From positions 7,254,001 to 7,318,000 of the forward strand of contig NZ_CP021080.1 in assembly GCF_000802245.2 (NCBI RefSeq): 64,000 nt of DNA, read 5' to 3'. Positions 26,348 through 36,000 of this stretch are shown piece after piece. The translations under genes and the position numbers were made by a program. Origin of the DNA: Streptomyces pluripotens (GTDB taxonomy: Bacteria; Actinomycetota; Actinomycetes; Streptomycetales; Streptomycetaceae). The notes below the pieces were generated by a model. That model had not been told where the DNA came from, did not search any database, and was given only the letters and a program-made list of their open reading frames with translations. Positions within the stretch are counted from its first letter, which is position 1. The number at the start of each line of letters is the position of its first letter.

Positions 26348-26470
26348 ACTGACCGACGCGCTGCTGTGCGCTGACGGGCCGGTCGTCTCGGCCGTGGATC
26401 TGACGCTGGTGCCCGAGCGCCGCCGTGGGCACGGCGGGTAGGCAGCCATGGCGGCGTCCTGCCGCGGATC

Positions 26471-27819
26471 GTGGACGAGATCTGCGAACGCGGTGGCCTG
26501 GAGGCCTTGGTACAGGCAGCGCGGGAGCGTGAGGACTGGTTCTGCGCTGCGGGCGCGGTGCGGGAGCTGTGCGAGGTGGGAGAGTTCGGGCGGGCTTGGA
26601 CGGTGGTGGAACCGTTCGCGGCCACCCGTTGGCAGCCGGCGGTGCGGGTGGGCGCGGACGTCCTGTTGCGGTGGGGCCGCGTCGACCAGGCGTTGGAGTT
26701 GGCGCGTCCGCAGGGGCCGCAGGAGAACGCGGTCGACGCGTTGCGGGACTATGCCGAGGTGCTGGTTCGGGTTGGGCGGGTGGAGGAGGCGATCGGCGCA
26801 CTCGGCCCGCAGCTCCGCGGCGGGCGGGTGCTGGGGGGCCTGGTGGAGATGACCGAAGGCCAGGGGTGCGACGAGCGGGTGTTGGAGCTGCTGGCCCCGA
26901 TCGCCGAGGAGTTCCGGCGCGACCCGAAACAGTCCGGCGTCTGTGACCTCTGGGAGATCCTTCCCGCATAGGGGCTCGCGTAATGGAACGGTCCGGCCGC
27001 GTGGACGAGGCGATCCGGCTGCTCGGTGCGGACGTGGCCGCACGTCGCTATGGGCCGCAGAACAACGTGGAGTCCTATGCAGAGTTGCTGGCCCGACACG
27101 GTCGGATCGAGGAACTGCGCGAACTCGCCGACTCCCAGAGCAGACTGTCGTGACTCCGTACGTGAGGGTGCTGGAGCACGCAGGGCGGGTCGGAGGCGGA
27201 GTCCTATCTGCGTGGCCTCATCGCCGCCGTGCATCCGGGCTGGTACGAGAACGTGCTGATGGAACTGCTCATCCGCCAGGGCAGGTTCGACGACGCCATC
27301 AAGGCGGTGGAGCACACGTTCGACGACCTCTATGACGGAAACCTTCTCCAGGCGGCCTTGATCCTTCTCGCCGAACAGGGCCAGCACGGCACAGCGCTTG
27401 GACTCACGGAAGGACGCAGCCCCGAGTTCCTCGCGGAGAACGAGGTGTTCTGGCTTCGTTCCAACCGGTGGTGGCTGAGGGGAGAGTCGGGACCTGCCCG
27501 GGAAGCGATCGCCGAGGTCGAGGCCGTGCCGGTCGGCGAGGTGGACGACCGCGAGCTGACCATCGCGTGGCTGCTCGCCCAGGACGGGTGCGTCGAGGAG
27601 GCCATCGCCCGTCTGCGTCCGCTGCCTGGCAAGCGGGCCGCAACCGACCTGGCCGAACTGCTGGTCTGGCAGCACCGCTTCTCCGAGGCTATCGCCGTCA
27701 TCCCCGACGTGGCCGCGCAGCGGGAGGAGGAACGGCGTTTTGGGACCAGGGGGCAAGAAGCCGCTTCGCCCGACGCCGACTACCCGTGGACCGCCCCGAC
27801 TACCACACTCGGGGATTGA
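26471..27819 (+). pseudogene. TPR-like repeat protein, multiply frameshifted
   Basis: Three pieces can be followed: 26471-26971 (GLEALVQAAREREDWFCAAGAVREL, repeats of the GRVDQALELARP type), 26983-27153 (SGRVDEAIRLLGADVAARRYGPQN) and 27229-27819 (GRFDDAIKAVEHTFDDLYDGNLLQAA). Each holds ~34-residue helical hairpins with the G-R-x-D/E-x-A-I pattern. The joins need a stop read-through and one-base indels near 26971 and 27180. The N-terminus is probably lost at the older IS701 remnant. It is a decayed TPR protein of unknown function. Confidence 0.65.
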
Positions 27820-27843
27820 CACCCCACCAATCGGCACGAACAC

Positions 27844-28032
27844 GTGGACGCAGGAGAAGGGAAGGCATTCGCGAATGACCTGGCGTACCCGCAGCTGCTT
27901 GCCCTCTTCGCGGCCTCGAACCGGTCGAAGGGCGACCAAGGCCCGGACGAGTGGCAGCCGCCGCCCAAATCGTACTGGTGCACCCATGTCTGTGCATGGG
28001 TGTCGGTGAAGTCCACCTACGAGCGTCGGTGA
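27844..28032 (+). pseudogene. HNH/DUF1524-type nuclease C-terminal fragment
   Basis: 62 codons from GTG: FANDLAYPQLLALFAASNRSKGDQGPDEWQPP, then WCTHVCAWVSVKSTYE. The N-R-S-K-G-D...E-W-x-P-P arrangement and the W-V-x-V-K-x-Y block recall the end of secreted HNH (DUF1524) nucleases of Streptomyces. The catalytic HNH part and the normal C-terminus are missing. Confidence 0.45.
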
Positions 28033-28106
28033 ACGAGAAGACCACGCTCACCGACATGCCGGGCAGCCGTTGCCCATGAACGCTCGCCCCGCAGCCGGAG
28101 CAGCTC

Positions 28107-28360
28107 GTGAGCAAGGTGAAGACCGGACCCGGCGTCGCGATGACGGACGAGGTCAGTGTCATCACCGGTGACCGCACCGTCACAACCCGGCTGATGTCCG
28201 ACGGGCGTGCCGGCACCGCCATCCAGTAGACGGACGCAGACGAGTGGCACGCCCTCACAGGGGGCTCCGTTCCGGCGCCGCTGGAAGGCTTGGCCGCCTT
28301 GCACGAGCAGATCCTGGAACGGGTCCGCCACGGCGGCGGTGCCGAAGCCCCGCGCTGAAC
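28107..28360 (+). pseudogene. small hypothetical protein with internal stop
   Basis: GTG 28107 opens a frame reading KVKTGPGVAMTDEVSVITGDRTV, interrupted by TAG at 28227-28229. It continues as TDADEWHALTGGSVPAPLEGLAALHEQILERV to 28360. Both halves look protein-like and in one frame, so this is probably a small gene with a nonsense mutation. Function is not recognisable. Confidence 0.45.
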
Positions 28361-28499
28361 GGGCGACAACGGGCGAAGCCGTTCAGGGTGCACCGGCTGG
28401 TTCACTGCCGCGAAGTCGGCACATCGGCCTGAGCGGATGCGACGGTGCCCCCGCGTGGCTGTCTGCGTGCGGGGGCGCTGTCTGCGTGGTGGGTGGTGG

Positions 28500-31400
28500 T
28501 TAGTTGTCGGGGGCGAGGGTGGTCAGGTCGATGGTGTTGGTGATGGTTTTGTAGGCGTCGGTGGTGAGGTTGATGTGGTCGCCGGTGTCGAAGTCGTTGG
28601 GGGCGGTGTCGGTGTTGAGGATCAGGGGTGTGGGGTCTGCGGCGCTGGTGGGGTCGGGGGTGGCGACGGCTTGTTCGGCGTCGAGGTAGGTGACGGTGGG
28701 GGTGCTGAAGTCGACTTGGTCGGTGATCCAGGTGTTGGTGGTGACGCGGTTGGTGTCTGCGTCGGTGGTGCAGGGGGCGTAGCCGTGGCAGGGGGTGAGA
28801 GTGGTGAAGATGACTTTGATGCCCCAGCCGCGTAGCTGGTTCATGAGGTTGCCGTAGGCCTGTTCGAGTTTGGTGTCGTCGGTGCCCGTGATGATGTCTT
28901 TGAGGCCTTCGTCGACGATGACCGTGCTGATGCCGGGCAGTGCGAGGACGTCTCGATCCAGGCGGGTGAGCACGGCCGGTCCGCCTTGGCTGGTCTGTTC
29001 GTTGGTGAGGCGGTTGTTCTCGATGCCGGATGAGACGACGCCGTAGTGGGGGAGGCCTTGGTCGTTGGTTCGGAGAGCGGCGGTGAGGTCGTCGGCGATC
29101 CGTGGCACGTTGAGGGGCTTGGTCCCTGCGGCGAAGGGGTCGGTGAGGTTGTCGCCGAGTACGGTGATGGTGGGCTGGTTACCGCTGGTGGTGACGTCGA
29201 TCCCGGTGAGGATGTCGGTGAACCAGCCCCATTGCACGCCGGTGCCGGTGAAGGCGGTGGTGGTGGTGTCGGTGGTGTGGTCGCCGGAGCCGACGGCGCT
29301 GACGTACTGGGTGGCTGCGCTTGTCCAGCTGTGTTGTACGAGGTAGGGCACGTCATTGTCCAGGTGGAGGCTGACCATGATGCGCTTGCCGGGTGTGGCG
29401 GCGTAGTCGGTGGGGTCGCTGTAGACCTCGCCTCCGACCGGGATGGTGACGGTTTTGCTGCCGCCGTTGAAGGTGAGGTCGGCGGGTGTCGTTGTGGGGG
29501 CGGCGCCGGAGGATTGGGTGGCGATGGTGGTGTGGTCGATGGTCAGCGGTGTGCGGCCGAGGGCGTTGGAGAGCCGAATACGGACGCGGGAGCCGGCGAC
29601 GCTGGGGTCGGCCGTGATGCGGAAGGTCTGGTCCTTGTAGTCGGTGCCCTCGTAGTTGAACGCGCCCTCGTTGGGGGAGCTCCACGCGCCCGTCCACTTC
29701 GCGCTGTTGGGGGCGGTGGTGGTGTCGCGGACGGCCATGCCGAACAGGTGGAGTCCGGGGACGTCCTGGCGGGCGGCGTCGCTGAGGTCGGGCAGGGTGA
29801 CGGAGCTGATCTGGGCGTCGGGTTTGAGGGGGACAGCGAAGGCGTAGATGTTGGTGCTGCGGGTCTCTTGGGTGCCGCTGGTGTGGTTGCGGTGGGGGAG
29901 GGTGACGGCGGCCAGGGCGTTGGAGCCGTAGACCCAGTCGGGGACGGTCAGGTGGTAGGCGGAGGCGGTGCCGTCGGCGTAGGTGACGGAGCCGTAGGGG
30001 CCGCCAGCCCGGCAGTCTTCGTACTGTCCGTTGCCGAGGGTGCACTCGGTGCCGCTGACGGAGGTGCCGTCGGGGACGGCGGGGCTGGAGTAGTCGTCGG
30101 CGGCGTGCTGGGAGCTGACGAATCCGTAGGTGGAGAACCCGAGGAAGACCAGGGCTTTGCCGCTGCCGTTCGTCTGGATGGTCTGGTTGGCGGCCATGAC
30201 GTTGTCGCCGGATGCGGAGGCGAAGTCGGGCAGGGTGAAGGTGGCGCCGTCCACGGTGATCTTGCCGCCGGGCTGCCAGCCGGCTGCCTTGAGGTCCTGC
30301 AGGGACATGGTGGCGCCGACTCCGTCGGCGTCGGCGGCCGCCTGGTCGCTGTCGTCGGTGACGGCGGTGTTGTTGAACGCGTCCTTGAGGCTGGTGTAGG
30401 TCTTGCCTGCGTGGCCGAGGGCGGTGAACTGGTACTGCTGCTGGGTGGAGACGTTCCCGGCGGAGTCGACAGCGTAGACGTACAGGGTGTGTGTTCCGGG
30501 AGCGGTCGGTGTGACGGAGATCGTCGCGGCGTTGTGGGAGGCCGTGGCCACCTCGGAGGAGGGGGTGTTGGAGGTGGGCGGGCTGACGTCGAGACGGTAG
30601 AGGAACTTGGCCGCGCTGTTGGTGCTGAGGGTGAAATGGCCCGGGGTGCCGGCGGGAGTGATGCCGGGGGAGTCCTCGGGATATGTTCCGTCTTCGTCCT
30701 TGACGGTGGGCGCGGCGGGTGCGGTGAGGTCGATGGTGAAATGGCAGCTGGATGAGGTGGGGCTGGTGTCCTTGCCGTCGCTGGAGCGGACGTTCCAGCC
30801 CACGGTGTCACCGGTCTTCAGCCCGCTCATGAAACTGGAGGACAACTGCTTGGGAGCGTTCGACCCGCTGGAGACGGCGGCGCTGGTAGTCGTGGTGGAA
30901 CTGCCGCCGTTGACCCAGTACGTGTAGGTCGCCGCCAGGGCGTCCCTGTCCCCGTCGCTGACCGTGGCGTTGAGCGTCGGTGGTGTGGTGGCCAGGGTCT
31001 TGCCGATGACCGGGTACGGGGCGGTGGTGCCGCAGCCGACCGAGTGGCTGCCGAACTTGGCGGCCAGACTACCCGGCTTGCCGGGGACGTGGTTGTACTC
31101 GATCGACATCGACGGGTTGTTCGCGAAGCGTTTGAAGTAGGCGCCGTTGCTGCTGCCGTCGTGGCTGTTGACCAGGGCGAAGGTCCAGCTGGAGTCGTGT
31201 GTGGCGGCCTTCTTGGCGATGGCGGAGGTGACGGAGAAGCCGCCGGAGGGTTCGCTGCTGCAGGCGGGACCGAAGCTCTTGGCTGCCAGGTAGCTTGACA
31301 GGCCGGGTTTGTTGTTCCAGGTAGTGCCGGATCCGATGGCGTCGGTGAGGTACAGCTTGATGCTGGAGGAGAGGCTGCAGCTGGCCGAGTAGTTCTCCTT

Positions 31401-32684
31401 GGCATTGACCGTGGCGGAGACGATGTGGGTGCCCCAGACGGTGGAGGGGATGCCGAGCTGGAAGTAGGAGCGCTCGATCCCGATGCAGCCGGACCAGCTG
31501 TTGTAGCCGACGCCAGGGTCACCGTACTGGGTGGAGTCGTAGTTCTTCGCCGTCGGGCAGCCCTGTTGGGTCTCGACGTAGTGCTGCTTCCTGCCAGACG
31601 CGTAGTGCGGGTTCCAGGTGGGGTCGATGTAGACCGGGTAGTGGGTGGTCGAACCGGCGAGCAGCTCCTGGTCTGGTGTCAGGGACAGGGTGCTGCCGGT
31701 GACGTCGTCGGAGACCCGGGACACCCGGGCGCCGATGCCGGGCCCGGAGGCGCCGTTCCGACCTTCGTTGTCGGCGGACGCGGAGCCGGCCGCCTCGCCG
31801 GGGGCGGCGAGCAGTTGGGTGCTGGTGCCGCTGGTGGAGGAGTCCCACATCATGGGCTGGGGCGCGCTGAACATCACCTGTCCCGCCGGCGTGGCGGCCT
31901 GCAGGTTGTCGTGGCCGTCGTCGGACACTCTCACGCCGGTGGCGTGTGTGGTGAGTTCCAGCGTGGCCAGGGCAGGGTTGGAGGCGGCTTCGGCGGTCTT
32001 GACGACGATCAGTTCGGAGAACCCGCCGAGGGTGTTGGCCGTGAGCTGGAGGTCCACGTCCTTGAGGACGTCGGGGTAGGTGATGGTGGCGCCGGACATG
32101 GTCGGCTTGGGCAGTGCCTGGGGCCAGGAGAAGGCCAGCTTCGCCGTGCCGCTGGTCATGGAAACCAGAGGAGTGTTGCCGCCGCCGGAGAAGGTCAGGG
32201 GTTCGGCCGCTGCTTTGGGGCTGTAGCTGCCGTCGCCGTTCTGCTGGAGGGTGGCGTCGACGGGCACCCACGCGTCGTTCTTGCGGACGCGTTCGGGCAG
32301 CAGGCTGGTGGTCCAGGTGACGGTGCCTGAGGGGTTGGCCTGGACGGTGTCGGTCTCGCTGGTCAGCGCCTCCACCTTCACGGGGATACCGGTGGAGGCC
32401 GCCTTGCTCTGAGCTGCTGCAAGCGCCGCCTGCTGGCCCTTGGTCAGTCCTGAGTCGTCCGCGGCACGCGTGGTGCCCAGGGGGCCGACCGGGTGGCCTT
32501 CGGGGAGGGCAGGGGCCGGCGTGGAGACCGGTGGCGTACCGCCCGCGTCCGCTGCGGCGGACAGAGCGGGCGCCACAGACAGTACCAGTGCGCCCACAGC
32601 GGCCGTGACCAAAAAACGGCTCGGTATTCGCGATTTCCTTTTGGGTGATCTGTTCGCGTGGCGTGGGCGGAAAACGCCGGACAT
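28500..32684 (-). CDS. large secreted DNRLRE-type protein with C-terminal pseudo-SGNH hydrolase domain
   Basis: 1394 aa. The N-terminus has a twin-basic n-region and a hydrophobic core ending in ALSAAADA (signal peptide, about residues 1-47). An exoprotein domain (LLPERVRKNDAWVPVDATLQQ, VSMTSGTAKLAFSWPQALPKP) leads to a DNRLRE-like module with YVETQQGCPT and RSYFQLGIPSTVWGTHIVSATVNA. Ig/fibronectin-like and linker regions follow, and then an SGNH-type domain (about 1150-1394: VLGDNLTDP, SSGIENNRL, DTGDHINLTTDAY). The usual GDS nucleophile is GDN, an AGC-to-AAC-type change, while the distal D and H remain. It may bind sugars or peptides without hydrolysis. It is divergent from the RHS gene, and both are exported giants, so a shared cell-surface role is inferred. 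Confidence 0.8.
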   Translation of the reverse strand: MSGVFRPRHANRSPKRKSRIPSRFLVTAAVGALVLSVAPALSAAADAGGTPPVSTPAPALPEGHPVGPLGTTRAADDSGLTKGQQAALAAAQSKAASTGIPVKVEALTSETDTVQANPSGTVTWTTSLLPERVRKNDAWVPVDATLQQNGDGSYSPKAAAEPLTFSGGGNTPLVSMTSGTAKLAFSWPQALPKPTMSGATITYPDVLKDVDLQLTANTLGGFSELIVVKTAEAASNPALATLELTTHATGVRVSDDGHDNLQAATPAGQVMFSAPQPMMWDSSTSGTSTQLLAAPGEAAGSASADNEGRNGASGPGIGARVSRVSDDVTGSTLSLTPDQELLAGSTTHYPVYIDPTWNPHYASGRKQHYVETQQGCPTAKNYDSTQYGDPGVGYNSWSGCIGIERSYFQLGIPSTVWGTHIVSATVNAKENYSASCSLSSSIKLYLTDAIGSGTTWNNKPGLSSYLAAKSFGPACSSEPSGGFSVTSAIAKKAATHDSSWTFALVNSHDGSSNGAYFKRFANNPSMSIEYNHVPGKPGSLAAKFGSHSVGCGTTAPYPVIGKTLATTPPTLNATVSDGDRDALAATYTYWVNGGSSTTTTSAAVSSGSNAPKQLSSSFMSGLKTGDTVGWNVRSSDGKDTSPTSSSCHFTIDLTAPAAPTVKDEDGTYPEDSPGITPAGTPGHFTLSTNSAAKFLYRLDVSPPTSNTPSSEVATASHNAATISVTPTAPGTHTLYVYAVDSAGNVSTQQQYQFTALGHAGKTYTSLKDAFNNTAVTDDSDQAAADADGVGATMSLQDLKAAGWQPGGKITVDGATFTLPDFASASGDNVMAANQTIQTNGSGKALVFLGFSTYGFVSSQHAADDYSSPAVPDGTSVSGTECTLGNGQYEDCRAGGPYGSVTYADGTASAYHLTVPDWVYGSNALAAVTLPHRNHTSGTQETRSTNIYAFAVPLKPDAQISSVTLPDLSDAARQDVPGLHLFGMAVRDTTTAPNSAKWTGAWSSPNEGAFNYEGTDYKDQTFRITADPSVAGSRVRIRLSNALGRTPLTIDHTTIATQSSGAAPTTTPADLTFNGGSKTVTIPVGGEVYSDPTDYAATPGKRIMVSLHLDNDVPYLVQHSWTSAATQYVSAVGSGDHTTDTTTTAFTGTGVQWGWFTDILTGIDVTTSGNQPTITVLGDNLTDPFAAGTKPLNVPRIADDLTAALRTNDQGLPHYGVVSSGIENNRLTNEQTSQGGPAVLTRLDRDVLALPGISTVIVDEGLKDIITGTDDTKLEQAYGNLMNQLRGWGIKVIFTTLTPCHGYAPCTTDADTNRVTTNTWITDQVDFSTPTVTYLDAEQAVATPDPTSAADPTPLILNTDTAPNDFDTGDHINLTTDAYKTITNTIDLTTLAPDN

Positions 32685-33026
32685 CTGTCCCCCATGGTGC
32701 GTCCGATGAGAAAAGAGCCGATAGGCGCGAGGAGGCTATCCGCGATTGCGTCACACGGACAACCGGTGGCTGAAAATCTGTCTGCTTCGTCGCGTAACGC
32801 ATGTGTGGTATGCGCAACTTGTCGGTGATCTGATGTGTTGGGGGATTCCTTGGACTGGCGGGTGATCTCATGGGTGTATTCAAGCCAGGTATGGCATTTA
32901 TTGACTGTTCCAGGTGTTGCTCATGGTGATCTCTATGCGTAATCCATACTGTGGGGGCCCTGTGAAATCTGGCTTCACGCTGATCGAATATCCCTTCGGT
33001 AGTCACGCTGAATTGGGGGGTCAGAG
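32685..33026. promoter_or_regulatory. divergent intergenic region between the two giant exoprotein genes
   Basis: 342 bp, clearly A+T-richer than its flanks and without a gene. It must carry the promoters of both the SGNH-type (-) and RHS (+) genes. A TTGACT at 32900 is a possible -35 for the rightward gene, but a well-spaced -10 was not evident. Confidence 0.45.
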
Positions 33027-36000
33027 GTGCGTCGGAATTCGCTGTGGCGGATTTACGGAAGAGCGATGCGGGTGCGGAGGGTCCCCGGGTTCTGGATCGC
33101 CTTCATCACCGCACTCGGGCTTCTGGCCGGGCTGGTCAATGCTCAGGCCGCACTCGCCGCAGACCACCGGCCCAATTACCTCGTCAAGGCGAAGAAGGAA
33201 CACTCCGTTCCGGTGACGCCCGTCAAGGGCAAGGGCCATGCCGGGCCGCGGATGGCCCGCTGGAGCCCGGGCAAGGCACGCAGAACCTGGCCCGCTGCCG
33301 GCAGTGCCAATGTGGCGGTGCCGGCCCGCGGTGCCTCCGCCCTGCACGCAGGCCACCTGCCGGTGACCCTGACGGCTGCCAAGAAGGGACACCGCGCACG
33401 GCCGGGCACGAAGCTGCACGTGCGCATGCTGGGCCAGAAGGCCGCACAGAAGCTCGGACTGCGCGGCGTGGTTCTCGCCGTTCAGCCTGCCCCCAAGACC
33501 CGCGGTGGCAGCACTCACCTCAACCTGGACTACTCGGCGTTCAAGAACGCCTACGGCGGAGACTGGTCCACACGCCTTCACCTGGTGCGGCTGCCGACCT
33601 GCGCGCTGACCACTCCCAACAAGCCCGCCTGCCGTACCCAAAGCCCCTTGGCCTCCGCCAACAACACCAAGTCCCAGACGGTTTCAGCCGACGTGGCACT
33701 GCCCACCACGCGCTCCGAAAGCGGGGTCCGCAAGTCCGCCACCGCACCGTCGATGGTGCTGGCGGCGGTGGCCGGCACCGCCGGCGGCGGCGGTTCTTAC
33801 GCGGCCACCTCGCTGTCCCCGTCCGGTCAATGGTCCGGCGGCGGCTCCGGCGGCGGCTTCTCCTACTCGTACCCCATCACGGTGCCCGACGTCCCCGGCA
33901 GCCTGGTCCCCAGCGTCGGCCTGAGCTACAGCTCGCAGAGCGTGGACGGACGTACCTCATCAACCAACGCCCAGTCCTCCTGGATCGGCGACGGCTGGGA
34001 CTATTCACCCGGATTCGTCGAACGCTCCTATCCGTCCTGCTCCGACGACACGGCGAACGGCACCCCGAAGACCGCCGACGAGTGCTGGTCGGATGCCGCC
34101 CAGACCCTCACCCTCTCGCTCAACGGCTCGTCCAACACCCTCGTCCACGACGACAAGACGGACACCTGGCACCCGCAGGGCGACAACGGCGAGAAGATCG
34201 AGATCAAGACCGACACGGTCAACGGTGACAACGACCACGAGTACTTCGTCGTCACCACCGCCGACGGCACCCACTACTACTTCGGCCGCAACCGCCTGCC
34301 CGGCTGGGCCTCCGGCGACGCCACCACCAACTCCGTGTTCACCGCCCCGGTCTACGGCAACGACACCGGCGAACCGTGCCACGCTTCGACCTTCGCCACC
34401 TCCTGGTGCCAGCAGGGCTACCGGTGGAACCTCGACTACGTCGTCGACGCCCACGGCAACGCCATCAGCTACTGGTACACGCCCGAGACGGGCTACTACG
34501 GCCGTGACAACGCCACGACCGCCACCCCGTACACCCGCGGCGGCTACCTCGCCAAGATCCAGTACGGGCAGTTGGCGGGGAAGGTCTACGACACCACCTC
34601 GCCCGCCGCCGCGCAGGTCTTCTTCGACACCTCTGAACGCTGCCTGCCCGATGCCAACTTCGACTGCGCCGCTGCGAAGATGACGACGGCCAACGCCTCG
34701 CACTGGCCCGACGTCCCCGTCGACCAGACCTGCTCCTCGACGGGCACCTGCGACAACCACGGGCCGGCGTTCTTCACCACCAAGCGTCTGACCGGCATAC
34801 GCACCCAGACCCTGGTCGGCACCGCCTACCAGGACGTCGACGCCTGGTCCCTGACCCACACCTTCCCCTCCACCGGGGACACCACCACCCCCGCGCTGTG
34901 GCTGTCGTCCATCACCCACACCGGCAAGGACGGCGGCAGCCTCGCCATGCCCCCGGTGAAATTCGCCGGACAGGCTCTCGCCAACCGGGTCGACGGCCTG
35001 GACGGCTACCAGCCGATCACCCGATACCGCCTGACCACCATCACCACCGAGTCCGGCGAAACGATCACCGTCAACTACTCCAGCCCCCAGTGCCACCGCC
35101 AGGGCACCACGGTGCTGCCCGCCAGCCAGGACGACAACACCTACCGCTGCTATCCGTCGTACTGGACCCCACCGGGCCAGTCCTCCCCGCAACTGGACTG
35201 GTTCAACAAGTTCGTCGTCAACTCCGTCACCACCCAGGACCCCACCGCGGGCGGCCTGCCCGTCCAAACGTCCTACACCTACCTCGGCGATCCGGCCTGG
35301 CACTTCAACGACGACCCGCTCACCCAGACCAAGTACCGGACCTGGAACCAATGGCGCGGTTACGGCACGGTGGAGACACGTACCGGCACCTCCCCGGGGA
35401 AGATCACGCTGCAGCGGCAGACCTACTTCCGCGGCATGGACGGCGACAAGTCGTCCTCCGGCACCCGCAGCGTCACCCTGAACGACCACGCCGGCGACGA
35501 CCCCCAGAAGGACTCGGACTGGCTCGCGGGCCAGGCCTTCGAGACCGAAGGCTTCAACGGAGCCGGCGGCGCCCTGCTGTCGGACGAGATCACCGACCCC
35601 TGGAGCTCCCCGGCCACCGCCACCCAGTCCCGGACCACACAGGGCCTGGACGCGCTCGTCGCCCACCGCACCAACATCAAGCGCACCCGCGCCATCACCA
35701 CCAAAGCCGACGGCACCCAGCGCACCACCGAGACCGACTACACCATCGACGACGCAACTGGCCTGCCCACGTCAGTCGACGACCGCGGCGACACCTCGAC
35801 CGCGGCGGACGACAAGTGCACCCGCACCTGGTACGCCAAGGACGCCTCGGGCAACACCCTGCCCGTCCCGCGCCGGGTCCAGCAGGTCGCCGTCTCCTGC
35901 TCCACCACCCCGTCCTATCCAGGCGACCTGATCAGTGACGACCTGACCTTCTTCGACAACTCCACCGACAACACCGCGCCGCCCACCAAGGGCGACGTCA

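Larger units (their letters stand above)
24763..26441 (+). pseudogene. older IS701-family transposase split by another IS701 element
   Basis: GTG 24763 with AAGGAG upstream begins a protein with RQEAFAEASRFRAEFYECL and RRDELFELT, the N-terminus of a distinct IS701-family transposase. The frame is broken at 24899 by the intact IS701. After the element and one 5-bp ACTGA repeat it resumes exactly in frame (DALLCADGPVVSAVDLTLVPERRRGHGG) and stops at 26441. The rest of the gene is gone, so it was already truncated or was later deleted. Confidence 0.75.

Noticed and set aside
29046..30755. 569-codon rightward frame opposite the SGNH-type gene, very Gly/Val-rich
   Set aside because: Mirror frame of a GC-rich gene; low-complexity composition without domains. 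The minus-strand gene has clear signal peptide and domains.
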